DNA of 64,000 bases, taken from an uncultured Mailhella sp. (GTDB lineage Bacteria > Desulfobacterota > Desulfovibrionia > Desulfovibrionales > Desulfovibrionaceae). A program made the translations under genes and the position numbers. The stretch is from positions 1 through 64,000 of the forward strand of contig CAJTMS010000005.1 in assembly GCA_910577155.1 (NCBI GenBank), in the 5' to 3' direction. This document shows positions 43,939 through 53,082 of this stretch, piece by piece. Within the stretch, counting starts at the first letter, position 1; each line of letters opens with the position of its first letter. Under the pieces are notes generated by a model. The model did not search any database. It was not told where the DNA came from and worked only from the letters and a program-made list of their open reading frames with translations.

Positions 43939-44238
43939 ATGAGCAGTACTATTGATGAAATTACAATAAATTATGAAGAAGACGGAGTTTTACTGGTAAA
44001 AGAAGTTGATAAAGAAATTTTATCAAAGGGCTTAAATACAACGATTTTCTTTCGCTATAAAGAATATATTGCTGATGCGGACGACTACGGTCCTGATAAA
44101 TTTACCATTCGCCGTTATAAAAAAATTGGCGGTGAATTCCGTCAGCAGGCAAAGTTTAATATTTCCAGTGTCCGTCAGGGAAAAATTATTGCTGAAACAT
44201 TGACACGCTGGATAAAAGAAGTGGAAGCAGAAGAATAA
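43939..44238 (+). CDS. hypothetical protein, 99 aa
   Basis: I do not recognise this acidic-basic protein. It is soluble with no cysteines. The second half (FFRYKEYIADADDYGPDKFTIRRYKKIGGEF) looks like an antiparallel sheet followed by a helix (GKIIAETLTRWIKEV), somewhat like small nucleic-acid binding folds such as PC4, but this is only a visual comparison. It starts one base after tadA, suggesting cotranslation. Confidence 0.65.
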   Translation: MSSTIDEITINYEEDGVLLVKEVDKEILSKGLNTTIFFRYKEYIADADDYGPDKFTIRRYKKIGGEFRQQAKFNISSVRQGKIIAETLTRWIKEVEAEE

Positions 44239-44321
44239 TTTTTTGGATTTTACAAAAATAAAAATGAACATAGCACCGGCTTCAAGCCATAAATATTAAC
44301 GCTCCTCTTTTTTGTTCTGTT

Positions 44322-45077
44322 ATGACATTGTATAATAAAGCAGAAATACGCCTTGTAAAATCGCTCATGGAAGATTGGTGGCGGCGCGGCTCACAGGTTT
44401 TGCACCTTGGGCTGCATTCTTCTGTTTATCCGGAATTTTTTTGGGACAGCGGGCTCGATGTCACCGTGTGCGAAGAAAATCATCTTGCTGCTGAAGAAGC
44501 ACGCAAGCGTTCCGGACCAAGAATTTCCTATCAGATTGGCAAGGCTGATTATTTGCCCTTTGAAGATGACAGCTTTGAATACGCTTTTTTTTCTTTGTAT
44601 GCCTGTTCGGTATATTATGATAAATACGGTATCTCAACGTGTTTGCAGCAAAATTGTTTTTTTGAGAAAATTTTGCCGGAACTTTGCCGGGTGACACAGC
44701 GCAGTATAATTATCCTTGCAAAAAATAATTTTTCTTGGAACAGGGCAAAATGTCAGGGAAAATTTTATAATCCCTATAGCTTATGGCGAGAATGTAAATC
44801 TTGGTGCTCCAATGAACAAAAAGAACAAAGGGGGCGTGTTCGCTTTGCGAGTACCGGTTTTGTGCCCCGTTTTATGCTGCCTCTCATGCCTAAAAAATTG
44901 GATTTTTTAAACTGTTCTGTTTCCTATTTGCCCTTTGGTGCTTTGATAGGCTATAATTTGACGTTTAATGCTCCGCCTGTGACAGGGATCGGGGAATTCA
45001 TCAAAAAAGAACAGCGAAAATTAGAGCAGATGTCTTGTATACAGCGGAACAGTTCGTTTCAAAATATGAAAAAATAA
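44322..45077 (+). CDS. class I SAM-dependent methyltransferase-like protein
   Basis: The 251-residue protein has the outline of a class I methyltransferase: strand 1 with VLHLGLHSSVYPEFF, strand 2 DVTVCEEN, motif III ADYLPFEDDSFEYAFF, and later helices. Motif I lacks the usual GxGxG pattern (HLGLHSS), so SAM binding or activity may be changed. The substrate is unknown. A hairpin with a T tail follows the gene. Confidence 0.7.
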   Translation: MTLYNKAEIRLVKSLMEDWWRRGSQVLHLGLHSSVYPEFFWDSGLDVTVCEENHLAAEEARKRSGPRISYQIGKADYLPFEDDSFEYAFFSLYACSVYYDKYGISTCLQQNCFFEKILPELCRVTQRSIIILAKNNFSWNRAKCQGKFYNPYSLWRECKSWCSNEQKEQRGRVRFASTGFVPRFMLPLMPKKLDFLNCSVSYLPFGALIGYNLTFNAPPVTGIGEFIKKEQRKLEQMSCIQRNSSFQNMKK

Positions 45078-45121
45078 TGTTTTATCATAGATACGGGTGA
45101 TTTTATATTGCGTAGGGTTAA

Positions 45122-45150
45122 TGACAAAAATTTTTGGTCAATCTTTTTTT
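45122..45150 (+). terminator. probable terminator after the methyltransferase gene
   Basis: TGACAAAAA-TTTTTGGTCA forms an AT-rich stem with one mismatch followed by ATCTTTTTTT. Confidence 0.5.
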
Positions 45151-45152
45151 AT

Positions 45153-45216
45153 GGGGGAAATGAATTATCTTTGCTGTCACTATCCGCAGAGCTTGTTCAC
45201 TCGCTGACGGCTGCCG
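45153..45216. repeat. degenerate intergenic repeat, copy 2
   Basis: GGGGGAAATGAATTATCT followed by TTGCTGTCACTATCCGCA and ending in TCGCTGACGGCTGCCG. Parts of it match copies at 36278-36321 (direct), 46770-46792 (inverted, CGGCAGCCGTCAGCGA) and 46973-46991 (inverted). It sits in the 277-base gap before creD, which contains no other gene. Confidence 0.55.
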
Positions 45217-45354
45217 TTCATACCCCTCACCTTTTATTCCAAAAAACAAGAGTTATATGCTGTAAATGAAGGAATAACAGGTAGTTATCAGCCACTTTCT
45301 TTAACAGAGCGAAAAAGAAAAGTAAAAAAATTCTCTCAAAAAAGAGGAAGATAT

Positions 45355-46664
45355 ATGATTAATTTAAAAACCAATAACTCTCTTGTAAAAAAAATAGGCT
45401 TTCTTTTTATTCTTACTCTTTTATTGCAGCTGCCCGTATATTTTATTAACTAGTTGATGACAGAGAATATTCCTATCGCAATATGACAGAAGAGCTTGGA
45501 AAAGAATGGGGAAGAAAACAAACTATTGCAGGAGTTTTTTTGATGGTGCCTGTTTATAGTCTGGAAAAATATTATGACGATGAGCTGGAAAAGGAAGACA
45601 AACGGTACGTTACAAGAAAATTAGTCATACTTCCTGAGGAGTTAAACGTAAAAATTCATTTAAACGATGAAGTGCGGCAAAGAGGAATATACAAAACGGC
45701 TGTTTATACTGCAGATATTATTCTATCGGGAACTTTTCCAAGTATAACACTTCCTGATGGTGATGTTCCTGAGAATCTTGAGGCAGGACTTGGGATAAGA
45801 GATACAAAATCCATTATGAAGATTGAAGAGTTTATTATTGAGGAAGAAAATATAGAGCTTGAATCAGGAACCGGGCTGAAAGCGTATGGAATGAATACCG
45901 GTATTTCAGGAGCTATAAAACAGGACCTTAATCGGGCGGAAAAAATCCGTTTTTCTGTAAAATTAAGTTTAAGAGGAAGTGAGGGGATAGATATTCTTCC
46001 TTTTGGAAAGAATAATCATTTTGAAATAAGCTCACCTTGGAAATCTCCAAAGTTTTATGGCATCTTGCCCAATTCAAAAATCATAGATGAAACAGGGTTT
46101 AAAGCTGAATGGGAAGTCTCTTCCTTTGTCAGAAATTATAAGCAAGTTTTAGGAGGCGGCTCATCTAATGAAATCCTCTCTAATGAGATCCGCGAAGTGA
46201 AAATCGGAGTGGATTTGTATGAGGGAGTTACCCATTACAGACAAGTGATGAGGGCTGTAAAATACAGCATGCTTTTTATCATGTTAAGCCTTTTTGTCGT
46301 CTATTGTTTTGAAGTAATCAGCAAACGTTTTACGCATTATGTCCAGTATGGCGTTGTTGGATTTTCACTGACACTGTTTTATTTGGTTTTACTTTCCATG
46401 TCGGAATATTTCAGCTTTGGTATGGCATACATTATAGCTGCTTTAATGGTTATCATTCCAAATTCGTTGTATATAAAAGCCGTTACAGCCAATGATAAAT
46501 ACGGATTGGGAATGTTTGTCTTTTTATCAGGAATATACGCAGTCTTGTATTCTATTTTAAAAATGGAGCAATACGCGCTTATGACAGGAACACTTTTATT
46601 GGTCATAGTTCTCTATGTCATTATGTATCTGACAAGACATATTGAAATTATTGAAGAAAAATAG
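45355..46664 (+). pseudogene. creD: creD inner-membrane protein homolog, broken by a one-base frameshift
   Basis: A first piece starts at the ATG at 45355 (GAGGAA upstream) and encodes the N-terminal membrane anchor MINLKTNNSLVKKIGFLFIL... ending at PVYFIN and a TAG at 45451-45453. The next frame, from 45453, continues VDDREYSYRNMTEELGKEW and then an uninterrupted 393-residue stretch from 45483. CreD proteins normally read directly from the first membrane span into LVDDRxxYR, so one base is missing at about 45451-45453. The remainder has the periplasmic beta domain and five to six C-terminal membrane helices (about 260-390), as in the family. CreD is a CreBC-regulated inner-membrane protein linked to beta-lactam and envelope stress. 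Sequencing error cannot be excluded. Confidence 0.75.
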
Positions 46665-47042
46665 GGTATTTCCACCTTGATATTCAAAATATTAATATCT
46701 CGTCAGTATATATTAAAATTGACGCCGCAATGGCGGCAAAATCATTTCTCTTATGCCGAGTTTACGAGGCTTGCGGCAGCCGTCAGCGAAGAACGGCTTT
46801 ACGATAGAACACTTCCGTATGACATTCGGAACACACCAATGAGATTTATAATATTTTTTATTTTTCTTGGGGGAAATGATTTCCCCCAATCCCCCTCAAT
46901 GCTGTTATAAATAATATTCATAACAGGGAAAATATTTTTCATTCTTAATGTTAACCGGAAACGCTTTAGCGGAGCAGAGATAATCATTTCCATCATGAAA
47001 AGACAAAAGCCGGAAATGCACGCAGGAAAAACAATTTTATTT
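46665..47042. repeat. intergenic repeat cluster, copies 3 to 5
   Basis: No convincing gene lies in this 378-base gap. It holds CGGCAGCCGTCAGCGA (46773-46788, inverted relative to copy 2), GTATGACATTCGGAACACACC (46817-46837; compare 33287), a perfect 19-base palindrome GGGGGAAATGATTTCCCCC (46869-46887), and AGCAGAGATAATCATTTCC (46973-46991; inverted match to 45155-45174). A 77-codon open frame over these pieces is judged spurious. Confidence 0.55.
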
Positions 47043-48083
47043 TTAAAATGCCTTTATCTGAATGGCTGAATGGTATTCTTTGAGGATATCCCAGAGAAAT
47101 TGCTGCTGACAGCTTGCTTTGAGAACAGCAAGTACTTCCCCCGCATTATTGACTTCTTCATTAATTCCTAAAAATTGGCAAAGGTACTGCAAAAGCGGGG
47201 CGGGGTCTGGTTCACGTGCACGTATGCTTTTCAGACTTTGGCTTGCATGACGTTTGGCGAGGCGTTCACCTTTCTCGTCAAGAAGCAGAGGAATATGGGC
47301 ATAGTGCGGAACTTGGTAACCAAGCAAATGAAAGAGATAAAGCTGCCGCGGGGTGGAGGTGAGAATATCTGCTCCCCGAACAACTTGATTGATACCCATG
47401 CACATATCATCTATGCTCACAGCAAATTGGTATGCCCAGACTTTGTCGGAACGCTGCAGGGCAAAATCGCCCCCGCAGGCATTTAAATCAAATTCTTGTT
47501 TGCCCAGAACCAAATCATTGAAAGAAAAAACAGGGGAAAGGGTAAATATTTCCTTAGGAATAGTCTTTTCTTCGATCCTTTCAAACGGAGGGCAGGCAAG
47601 GCGCAGACAGGCATTTTTATCCTTATTTTTTTGCCGTTCTTCAGCAGATAAAAAACGGCAGGTTCTGTGATACACAGCTCCCATATCCGGCATAATAAGC
47701 CTGTTGCTCGGCGTTATGATTTGCGGAGCGCCTGCAAGTTCCCGCAATTCTTTTCGCGTACAAAAACAGGGATAAACAAAATTTTTCAGCTTCTCCAAAT
47801 ACTGTTCATAGATTGAAAATCGTTTGCTTTGAAAAATGATTTCTCCGTCATAATCAATACCCAGCCATGCAAAATCTTCCAGAACAGCGTCCGTAAATTC
47901 CGGTTTGGAGCGTGCCGGATCAATATCTTCCATACGTAAATATATTTTGCCGCCCTCTAAACGGGCAGAAAGCCATGCCAGCAAAAAAGACCATGCATTG
48001 CCAAGATGCAAATAGCCGGTTGGGCTTGGTGCCAAGCGTCCAATAACTTGTGCTGCGTGTTTGTCCCGTGTTTGTTCCTGCAT
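47043..48083 (-). CDS. gluQ: glutamyl-Q tRNA(Asp) synthetase
   Basis: GluQ-RS is a truncated glutamyl-tRNA synthetase that attaches glutamate to queuosine in tRNA-Asp. The class I HIGH-like motif is YLHLGN, the KMSKS-like motif LAKRHAS, and the zinc site CFC...YHRTC typical of GluQ-RS is intact. The protein ends after the catalytic domain and lacks an anticodon-binding domain. 346 residues, longer than the E. coli protein (about 300). The presence of queA elsewhere in the window fits queuosine use. It begins right after the hemW-like gene. Confidence 0.92.
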   Translation of the reverse strand: MQEQTRDKHAAQVIGRLAPSPTGYLHLGNAWSFLLAWLSARLEGGKIYLRMEDIDPARSKPEFTDAVLEDFAWLGIDYDGEIIFQSKRFSIYEQYLEKLKNFVYPCFCTRKELRELAGAPQIITPSNRLIMPDMGAVYHRTCRFLSAEERQKNKDKNACLRLACPPFERIEEKTIPKEIFTLSPVFSFNDLVLGKQEFDLNACGGDFALQRSDKVWAYQFAVSIDDMCMGINQVVRGADILTSTPRQLYLFHLLGYQVPHYAHIPLLLDEKGERLAKRHASQSLKSIRAREPDPAPLLQYLCQFLGINEEVNNAGEVLAVLKASCQQQFLWDILKEYHSAIQIKAF

Positions 48084-49658
48084 TTATTCCAGAGCCGGTT
48101 TTGCGTGATTTTCTTTGATATTTCTAAAAAAATGTTCCAAAATACTGTTGGATACCAGCATGCCGTTGCGGGTAAAATAAACATAGCCGTTTTTTATCCG
48201 CATAAGATTATTTTTATCTAAAAGCTGCAATAGTTTGCTGTGTTCTTTAAGAAAATTTCCCTTGCTGAGTTCATTGTACTCGACAACATTTAACCCTTTA
48301 GCGGTGCGCAGGCGGAGCATAACCAGTTCACAAAGCTGTTCTGTTTTTGATAAATATTCAGTCGTATAACTCATTTTGCCCGTGTATGTTTTTCCTTGGA
48401 TTTGTGCCGCAATATCGTTGGCAAAGCCCGAGGAAATATCAAGAGCCCAATCCTCCAGAACGGCACTGTGGGTTCGGCGGATATTGCCTACCGTGCTTGC
48501 GGCAGATGGTCCAATGCCGAGATAGTCATTACCCAGCCAATAGCCTAAATTATGCCGACATTGGTAGCCCATTTTTGCGTAATTGGAAATTTCATACTGC
48601 ATGTAGCCTGCTTCTTCGAGCATGGCAGAGGCGGTTTTATACATTTGGGCTTGTTCCTGTTCACCGGCGAGTTTGAGTTTACCCTCTTTATCCAATAAAT
48701 CAAAATAACTCCCTTCTTCAATGCTCAAGCTATAGGCGGAAATATGTTCGGGAGCAAGCTTTATGGCTTGTTTTAAATCATCGATCCATGTCCGCAGGCG
48801 CTGCTCGGGAATTGCCCAGATAAAATCCAAACTGATATTAGCAAAACCGGCAGAACGCAGGGCATGATAGGCTTTTTGCGCGTCATGAGGGGAATGAGGA
48901 CGCCCAAGTACTTGCAGGTATTTATTATTTAAGGATTGTACGCCAAGAGAAACACGGTTAAAACCCATTTTCCTATAGGCAACAGCCTTGACAGTTGACA
49001 CGCTTTCAGGATTTGCCTCCAAAGAAATTTCACAATCCTCCAAGACAGAAAAATGCCCGATAATGTAAAATAAAATATCTTCCATATCTTTAATCGGGAT
49101 ATAGGAGGGCGTTCCGCCGCCAAAGAAAATACTGGTAACAGGTGTATTTTTATAGTATTCGGCAAGTATGGAAAGTTCTTTTAATATGGTTGCTTTCCAA
49201 AGCTGAAATTCCGGACTTTGCTTGAGGGGATGTTCTTCCGAAAAATGAAAACAAAATTCTTTGGGAAGCTTCATGCGTTTGGCTTTTTTTATCTGCTTTT
49301 TTTGGGGTGAAAATTCACTGACACCCAATTTAGCCCGCAGAAGGTCTGCTTGTTCCTTGGATAAAAAAGCGTCTGCAAGGGTAAGCGTCTGCACCGAATT
49401 CGTATTCTCTTCCGTAAGGACAAACTGCGATGAGTGTTCCTGCTTTTTCCCTGTTAAAAAAGAAGAAAGGGACTGCACAGTTTGGGCATTTTGGGGGATA
49501 ACTTCCTCTATTCCTTCATAAATATTGGTCGAGGTATCAATTTGTGTCAGTTTAGGGCGGAAATTCTCCAAAATATTTAATTGACTTGTCGGAAGGGAAA
49601 AAAATGCACAGTAATGACATTTTTTTACACAAAAGGGAACATGGATATATAGCTGCAT
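48084..49658 (-). CDS. hemW: HemW-like radical SAM protein with a large insertion
   Basis: HemW-type proteins are radical SAM enzymes related to coproporphyrinogen dehydrogenase; HemW is a haem chaperone. The cluster motif is CVKKCHYC (CxxxCxxC) at residues about 9-16, then TSIFFGGGTPSYIP, LEANPES and the RVSLGVQSLNNK stretch follow the family. A HemN C-terminal domain closes it. About 110 extra residues (roughly 30-145), polar and Gln/Ser/Lys-rich, separate the cluster motif from the GGGTPS strand, where homologs have about 45 in total. The 524-residue length (usual about 380) is explained by this insertion. Confidence 0.9.
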   Translation of the reverse strand: MQLYIHVPFCVKKCHYCAFFSLPTSQLNILENFRPKLTQIDTSTNIYEGIEEVIPQNAQTVQSLSSFLTGKKQEHSSQFVLTEENTNSVQTLTLADAFLSKEQADLLRAKLGVSEFSPQKKQIKKAKRMKLPKEFCFHFSEEHPLKQSPEFQLWKATILKELSILAEYYKNTPVTSIFFGGGTPSYIPIKDMEDILFYIIGHFSVLEDCEISLEANPESVSTVKAVAYRKMGFNRVSLGVQSLNNKYLQVLGRPHSPHDAQKAYHALRSAGFANISLDFIWAIPEQRLRTWIDDLKQAIKLAPEHISAYSLSIEEGSYFDLLDKEGKLKLAGEQEQAQMYKTASAMLEEAGYMQYEISNYAKMGYQCRHNLGYWLGNDYLGIGPSAASTVGNIRRTHSAVLEDWALDISSGFANDIAAQIQGKTYTGKMSYTTEYLSKTEQLCELVMLRLRTAKGLNVVEYNELSKGNFLKEHSKLLQLLDKNNLMRIKNGYVYFTRNGMLVSNSILEHFFRNIKENHAKPALE

Positions 49659-50318
49659 ACTCTTTTCTCAAAGTGATTTAAAAAAATAAAAATAGATTTT
49701 AATGATAAAAGCAAGAAAAAAATTAAATTTTTTTAAAAAAATGTTGACAGAACAATAAAAAATCGATAAATATTCAATTCACCTCTTCGTGAGGCAATCT
49801 CTGGGCAGCAGAGAAGGACAGGTTGAGCTTGTCCTACTGTGTTTTCAACATATTGAAAACGTTTGACATTTACAGGCGTCACCATGCCGGTATTGTCAAC
49901 CGTATAAACATAAAATGCCCGTGCATTTTGTGTTGAAAGGTTATCCAACAAGCAAAAAGGCTTGTGCATGCGTGATCCCTGTGGGACCACCTATCTCTTT
50001 ACGAATAATTCGTATCAGACAGGATTGGCAAACCCGGGTCGGCTTACATTTTTATGATACTTTTTCGTTACGAAACGGGTGAGGCTAGTTCTCTTTCTTG
50101 TAAAATCATAAAAAAGTCGCCCAATGTGACAGCATGAGGGTTTTTGTCGTTGTCTGGTAACAAGGTGTATGGAATGAGAAGTAAGCATTTCCTGAGTTCT
50201 TGTTTGCTTCTTTTTGATGGTCAATGAAAATTGACCGACCGCCGGAAAATGGCGGTGGATACTCCGAAAGAAATTTTCAGTATCTTTCGGAGCGAATTGC
50301 CTAAAATGGAGATTCGCA
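49659..50318 (+). promoter_or_regulatory. promoter and about 540-nt structured leader of the S10 operon
   Basis: TTGACA (49744-49749), 17 bases, then TAAATA (49767-49772) form a strong sigma-70 promoter. Four compact hairpins follow: CCTC/GAGG at 49782-49794, TCTCTG/CAGAGA at 49798-49814, AGGACAGG.. at 49815-49835 and GTTTTCAA/TTGAAAAC at 49841-49860. Two more stand just before rpsJ: ACCGCC/GGCGGT at 50238-50256 and the perfect 10-bp CTCCGAAAGA/TCTTTCGGAG at 50262-50292. In E. coli the S10 leader is the target of L4 autoregulation, and a similar function is inferred here. No protein-coding gene or known RNA family was recognised. Confidence 0.55.
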
Positions 50319-50636
50319 ATGACAACAGTTGGCAGTGATCGTATCCGTATTAAGCTTAAGGCTTACGATTATCGCATCCTGGATAAGGCTGTAGCGGAAA
50401 TCGTGGATACAGCGCGTAATACAGGCGCTGGGGTAGCAGGACCAATTCCTTTACCCACTAACGTACATAAATACACGGTTAACCGCTCTGTGCACGTTGA
50501 TAAGAAATCACGTGAACAGTTTGAAATGAGAGTTCATAAACGTCTTATGGATATCCTCGACCCCACGCAGCAGACCGTGGACGCTCTTGGTAAACTTTCT
50601 TTACCAGCTGGCGTGGATGTGGAAATTAAGCTCTAG
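50319..50636 (+). CDS. rpsJ: 30S ribosomal protein S10
   Basis: S10 (NusE) is a head protein of the small subunit and also a transcription antitermination factor. The 105-residue sequence begins [24 protein letters not shown] and shows the GPIPLPT and [11 protein letters not shown] segments. GGAG precedes the ATG. First gene of the S10 operon. Confidence 0.98.
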   Translation: MTTVGSDRIRIKLKAYDYRILDKAVAEIVDTARNTGAGVAGPIPLPTNVHKYTVNRSVHVDKKSREQFEMRVHKRLMDILDPTQQTVDALGKLSLPAGVDVEIKL

Positions 50637-50647
50637 TGAGGGGCGTT

Positions 50648-51277
50648 ATGTCTGAGAAAATGGGAATATTAGGACGTAAATTGGGTATGACCCGTATCTT
50701 TGCTGGTGACGGTACCGCAGTACCTGTTACTGTAATTATGGCAGGTCCGTGCCCTATTACACAAGTAAAGACGGCGGAAAAAGATGGGTATCATGCTCTT
50801 CAAATCGCCTTCGAAGAAGCTAAGGAAAAGCATGTGTCTAAAGCCATGCAAGGGCATTTTGCCAAAGCCAGCACAAAAAACTATCGCATTGTTCGTGAAC
50901 TTCGTTTGAATGACGCAGCCACGCAGCAGGTTGGTGAAGTTCTCACCGTTGATATGTTTAGCGCCGGCGATAAAATCAAAGTAACAGGAACAAGTATTGG
51001 TAAAGGTTACCAAGGTGTAATGCGCCGCTGGAACTTTGCGGGTATTTCTGACGGACACGGTAACGAAAAAGTTCACCGTAACGCCGGTTCTATCGGTAAC
51101 AATACTTTTCCAGGACACGTTTTCAAAGGAAGAAAAATGGCAGGTCAATGGGGTAACGAACGTGTTACCGAACAAGGACTTACCATTGTGGAAGTTCGTC
51201 AGGATGATGGTGTTATCCTCGTAAAAGGCGCAGTTCCCGGTCCTAAAAACGGTCTCGTATTCGTACGTAAGCAGTAG
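50648..51277 (+). CDS. rplC: 50S ribosomal protein L3
   Basis: L3 is an early assembly protein close to the peptidyl-transferase centre. Seen are the [13 protein letters not shown] start, [27 protein letters not shown] loop and the QGLTIVEV end. The ATG at 50648 with GAGGGG upstream is preferred over the GTG at 50636 that overlaps rpsJ. 209 residues. Confidence 0.97.
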   Translation: MSEKMGILGRKLGMTRIFAGDGTAVPVTVIMAGPCPITQVKTAEKDGYHALQIAFEEAKEKHVSKAMQGHFAKASTKNYRIVRELRLNDAATQQVGEVLTVDMFSAGDKIKVTGTSIGKGYQGVMRRWNFAGISDGHGNEKVHRNAGSIGNNTFPGHVFKGRKMAGQWGNERVTEQGLTIVEVRQDDGVILVKGAVPGPKNGLVFVRKQ

Positions 51278-51290
51278 TTAGGAGAAAATA

Positions 51291-51923
51291 ATGGCTACTT
51301 TAAAAGTTTACGATCAAATGAAACAAGAACAAGGTGAAATCACTCTTGCTCCTGAAGTATTTGAAGTAGAGGTACGCCCTGAGATTCTTAACTTGGTTGT
51401 TCGTGCTCATCGTGCTGCTTTACGTGCAGGTACTCATCAAGTTAAAACTCGTGCGTTTGTAAGTGGTGGTGGTAAAAAACCTTTCAAACAAAAAGGCACA
51501 GGTAATGCCCGTCAGGGAAGCAATCGCTCACCTATTATGCGCGGCGGTGCAATTATCTTTGGACCACAACCTCGTGATTATAGTTTTAAAGTTAATAAAA
51601 AAGTGCGCACTTTGGCTTTGCGTATGGCTTTATCTTCCCGTGTTGTCGACAATGACGTCATGGTTGTTAAATCCATTGACCTGGCTGAAGCAAAAACCAA
51701 AAACTTTGCAAAAGTTGCAAAAGATCTTGGTTTGACAAAAGCACTTGTGGTTACCCCTGGTGATGATATGCTGAAAGATAATACTGTAGCGCTTGCTGCT
51801 CGTAATATCCCGGGCATTACGGTGGTAACACCAGAAAAGGTTAATGTTTATGAAGTGCTCAATCACAAGCAAGTTGTCCTCCTTGAAGGAAGCTTGTCAC
51901 ACCTTGAAGCACGTCTTAAATAG
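51291..51923 (+). CDS. rplD: 50S ribosomal protein L4
   Basis: L4 binds 23S rRNA and, in enterobacteria, represses its own operon by binding the S10 leader. The extended exit-tunnel loop with the GGGKKPFKQKGTGNARQGS stretch is intact. 210 residues. AGGAG stands before the ATG. The structured leader upstream of rpsJ is a possible target. Confidence 0.97.
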   Translation: MATLKVYDQMKQEQGEITLAPEVFEVEVRPEILNLVVRAHRAALRAGTHQVKTRAFVSGGGKKPFKQKGTGNARQGSNRSPIMRGGAIIFGPQPRDYSFKVNKKVRTLALRMALSSRVVDNDVMVVKSIDLAEAKTKNFAKVAKDLGLTKALVVTPGDDMLKDNTVALAARNIPGITVVTPEKVNVYEVLNHKQVVLLEGSLSHLEARLK

Positions 51924-51942
51924 CCTTGAGTGAGGAATGAAA

Positions 51943-52233
51943 ATGGATTATACCAAGATTCTTCTCCGCCCTGTGGTAACCGAAAAAGCATCCATGCTCC
52001 GCGAAGGTGCAGAGCAAATCGCTTTTTTTGTTGCTCCCAAGGCAAATAAGATCGAAATCGGAAAAGCTGTTGAAGAAGCTTTTAAGGTTAAGGTCGTAAA
52101 AGTGAATGTGATTACGGTTAAATCACGTGCTCGCGTGCGTGCAGGCCGTGTAAAAGGACGTATTGCCGGTTATCGCAAAGCATACGTAACCCTTGCTAAA
52201 GGTGACAAAATCGAATTCTTCGAGGGAGTGTAA
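51943..52233 (+). CDS. rplW: 50S ribosomal protein L23
   Basis: L23 lies at the tunnel exit and docks SRP and trigger factor. The sequence starts [15 protein letters not shown] and contains the basic [15 protein letters not shown] loop. Two ATGs are possible; the one at 51943 has GAGG at 7 bases and is chosen. 96 residues. Confidence 0.95.
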   Translation: MDYTKILLRPVVTEKASMLREGAEQIAFFVAPKANKIEIGKAVEEAFKVKVVKVNVITVKSRARVRAGRVKGRIAGYRKAYVTLAKGDKIEFFEGV

Positions 52234-52236
52234 GAC

Positions 52237-53067
52237 ATGGCAGTTCGTAAATTAAAACCTACTTCTGCTGGTCGTCGTTTCCAAACTGTTTCTGATTTTG
52301 CTGAAATTACCAGAAACACATCCGAAAAGTCGCTCACTGAAGGTTTGACGAAAAAAAGCGGTCGTAATAATAACGGACGCGTAACAAGCCGCCGCCGTGG
52401 CGGAGGTCATAAACGCCTGTATCGTATTATCGACTTCAAACGTAATAAAATGGACATTCCAGCAACGGTTGCCCATATTGAATATGATCCGAACCGTACA
52501 GCACGTATTGCTCTTTTGCATTATGCTGACGGTGAAAAGCGTTACATTTTAGCCCCAGTCGGCATTAAACAAGGTGATGCTGTTATTTCAGGCGAAAAAG
52601 CAGATATCAAACCGGGTAATGCTCTTCCGATGGCTCGTATTCCCGTAGGTACAAACCTGCATAATATCGAACTCAATCCGGGTCGCGGCGGTCAAATGTG
52701 CCGTGCTGCCGGAACCTATGCTCAATTAGTTGCCAAAGAAGGCAAATATGCAACCTTGCGTTTGCCTTCCGGTGAAGTACGTCGTGTACTTTTGACCTGT
52801 ATTGCTACAATCGGTCAAGTCGGCAACGTACAGCATGAAAACATTAACCTTGGCAAAGCCGGACGTAACCGTTGGTTATCCCGCCGTCCTAAGGTTCGTG
52901 GTGTTGCAATGAACCCTGTTGATCACCCGTTAGGTGGTGGTGAAGGTCGTAGTTCCGGTGGTCGTCACCCTGTAACTCCTTGGGGTATTCCAACCAAGGG
53001 GTACAAAACTCGTGATCCGAAGAAACCTTCAAACCGTCTTATTGTAAAACGCCGCGGTCAGAAGTAA
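52237..53067 (+). CDS. rplB: 50S ribosomal protein L2
   Basis: L2 is needed for subunit association and peptidyl-transfer. The 276-residue protein has [17 protein letters not shown] and the conserved C-terminal [24 protein letters not shown] stretch around the catalytic His. It starts three bases after the rplW stop. Confidence 0.98.
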   Translation: MAVRKLKPTSAGRRFQTVSDFAEITRNTSEKSLTEGLTKKSGRNNNGRVTSRRRGGGHKRLYRIIDFKRNKMDIPATVAHIEYDPNRTARIALLHYADGEKRYILAPVGIKQGDAVISGEKADIKPGNALPMARIPVGTNLHNIELNPGRGGQMCRAAGTYAQLVAKEGKYATLRLPSGEVRRVLLTCIATIGQVGNVQHENINLGKAGRNRWLSRRPKVRGVAMNPVDHPLGGGEGRSSGGRHPVTPWGIPTKGYKTRDPKKPSNRLIVKRRGQK

Positions 53068-53082
53068 GAGGAGCCGATCATT

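Noticed and set aside
46677..46910. 77-codon open frame after creD
   Set aside because: It runs over several copies of the intergenic repeat, has no ribosome-binding site or family resemblance, and its residues change with the repeat pieces.
49779..50010. 6S RNA, SRP RNA, tmRNA or RNase P RNA in the S10 leader
   Set aside because: None of the diagnostic conserved words of these RNAs was found on either strand, and the ends do not pair as in 6S RNA.
50001..50013. ACGAATAATTCGT palindrome as a shared operator with the copy at 22904-22917
   Set aside because: The second copy is part of the rqcH/cheW hairpin, and two occurrences of a short palindrome are not evidence for a regulon.
49733..50224. 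Two minus-strand open frames in the S10 leader
   Set aside because: They overlap the strong plus-strand promoter and hairpins, lack ribosome-binding sites and show low-quality, repeat-free but unprotein-like composition.
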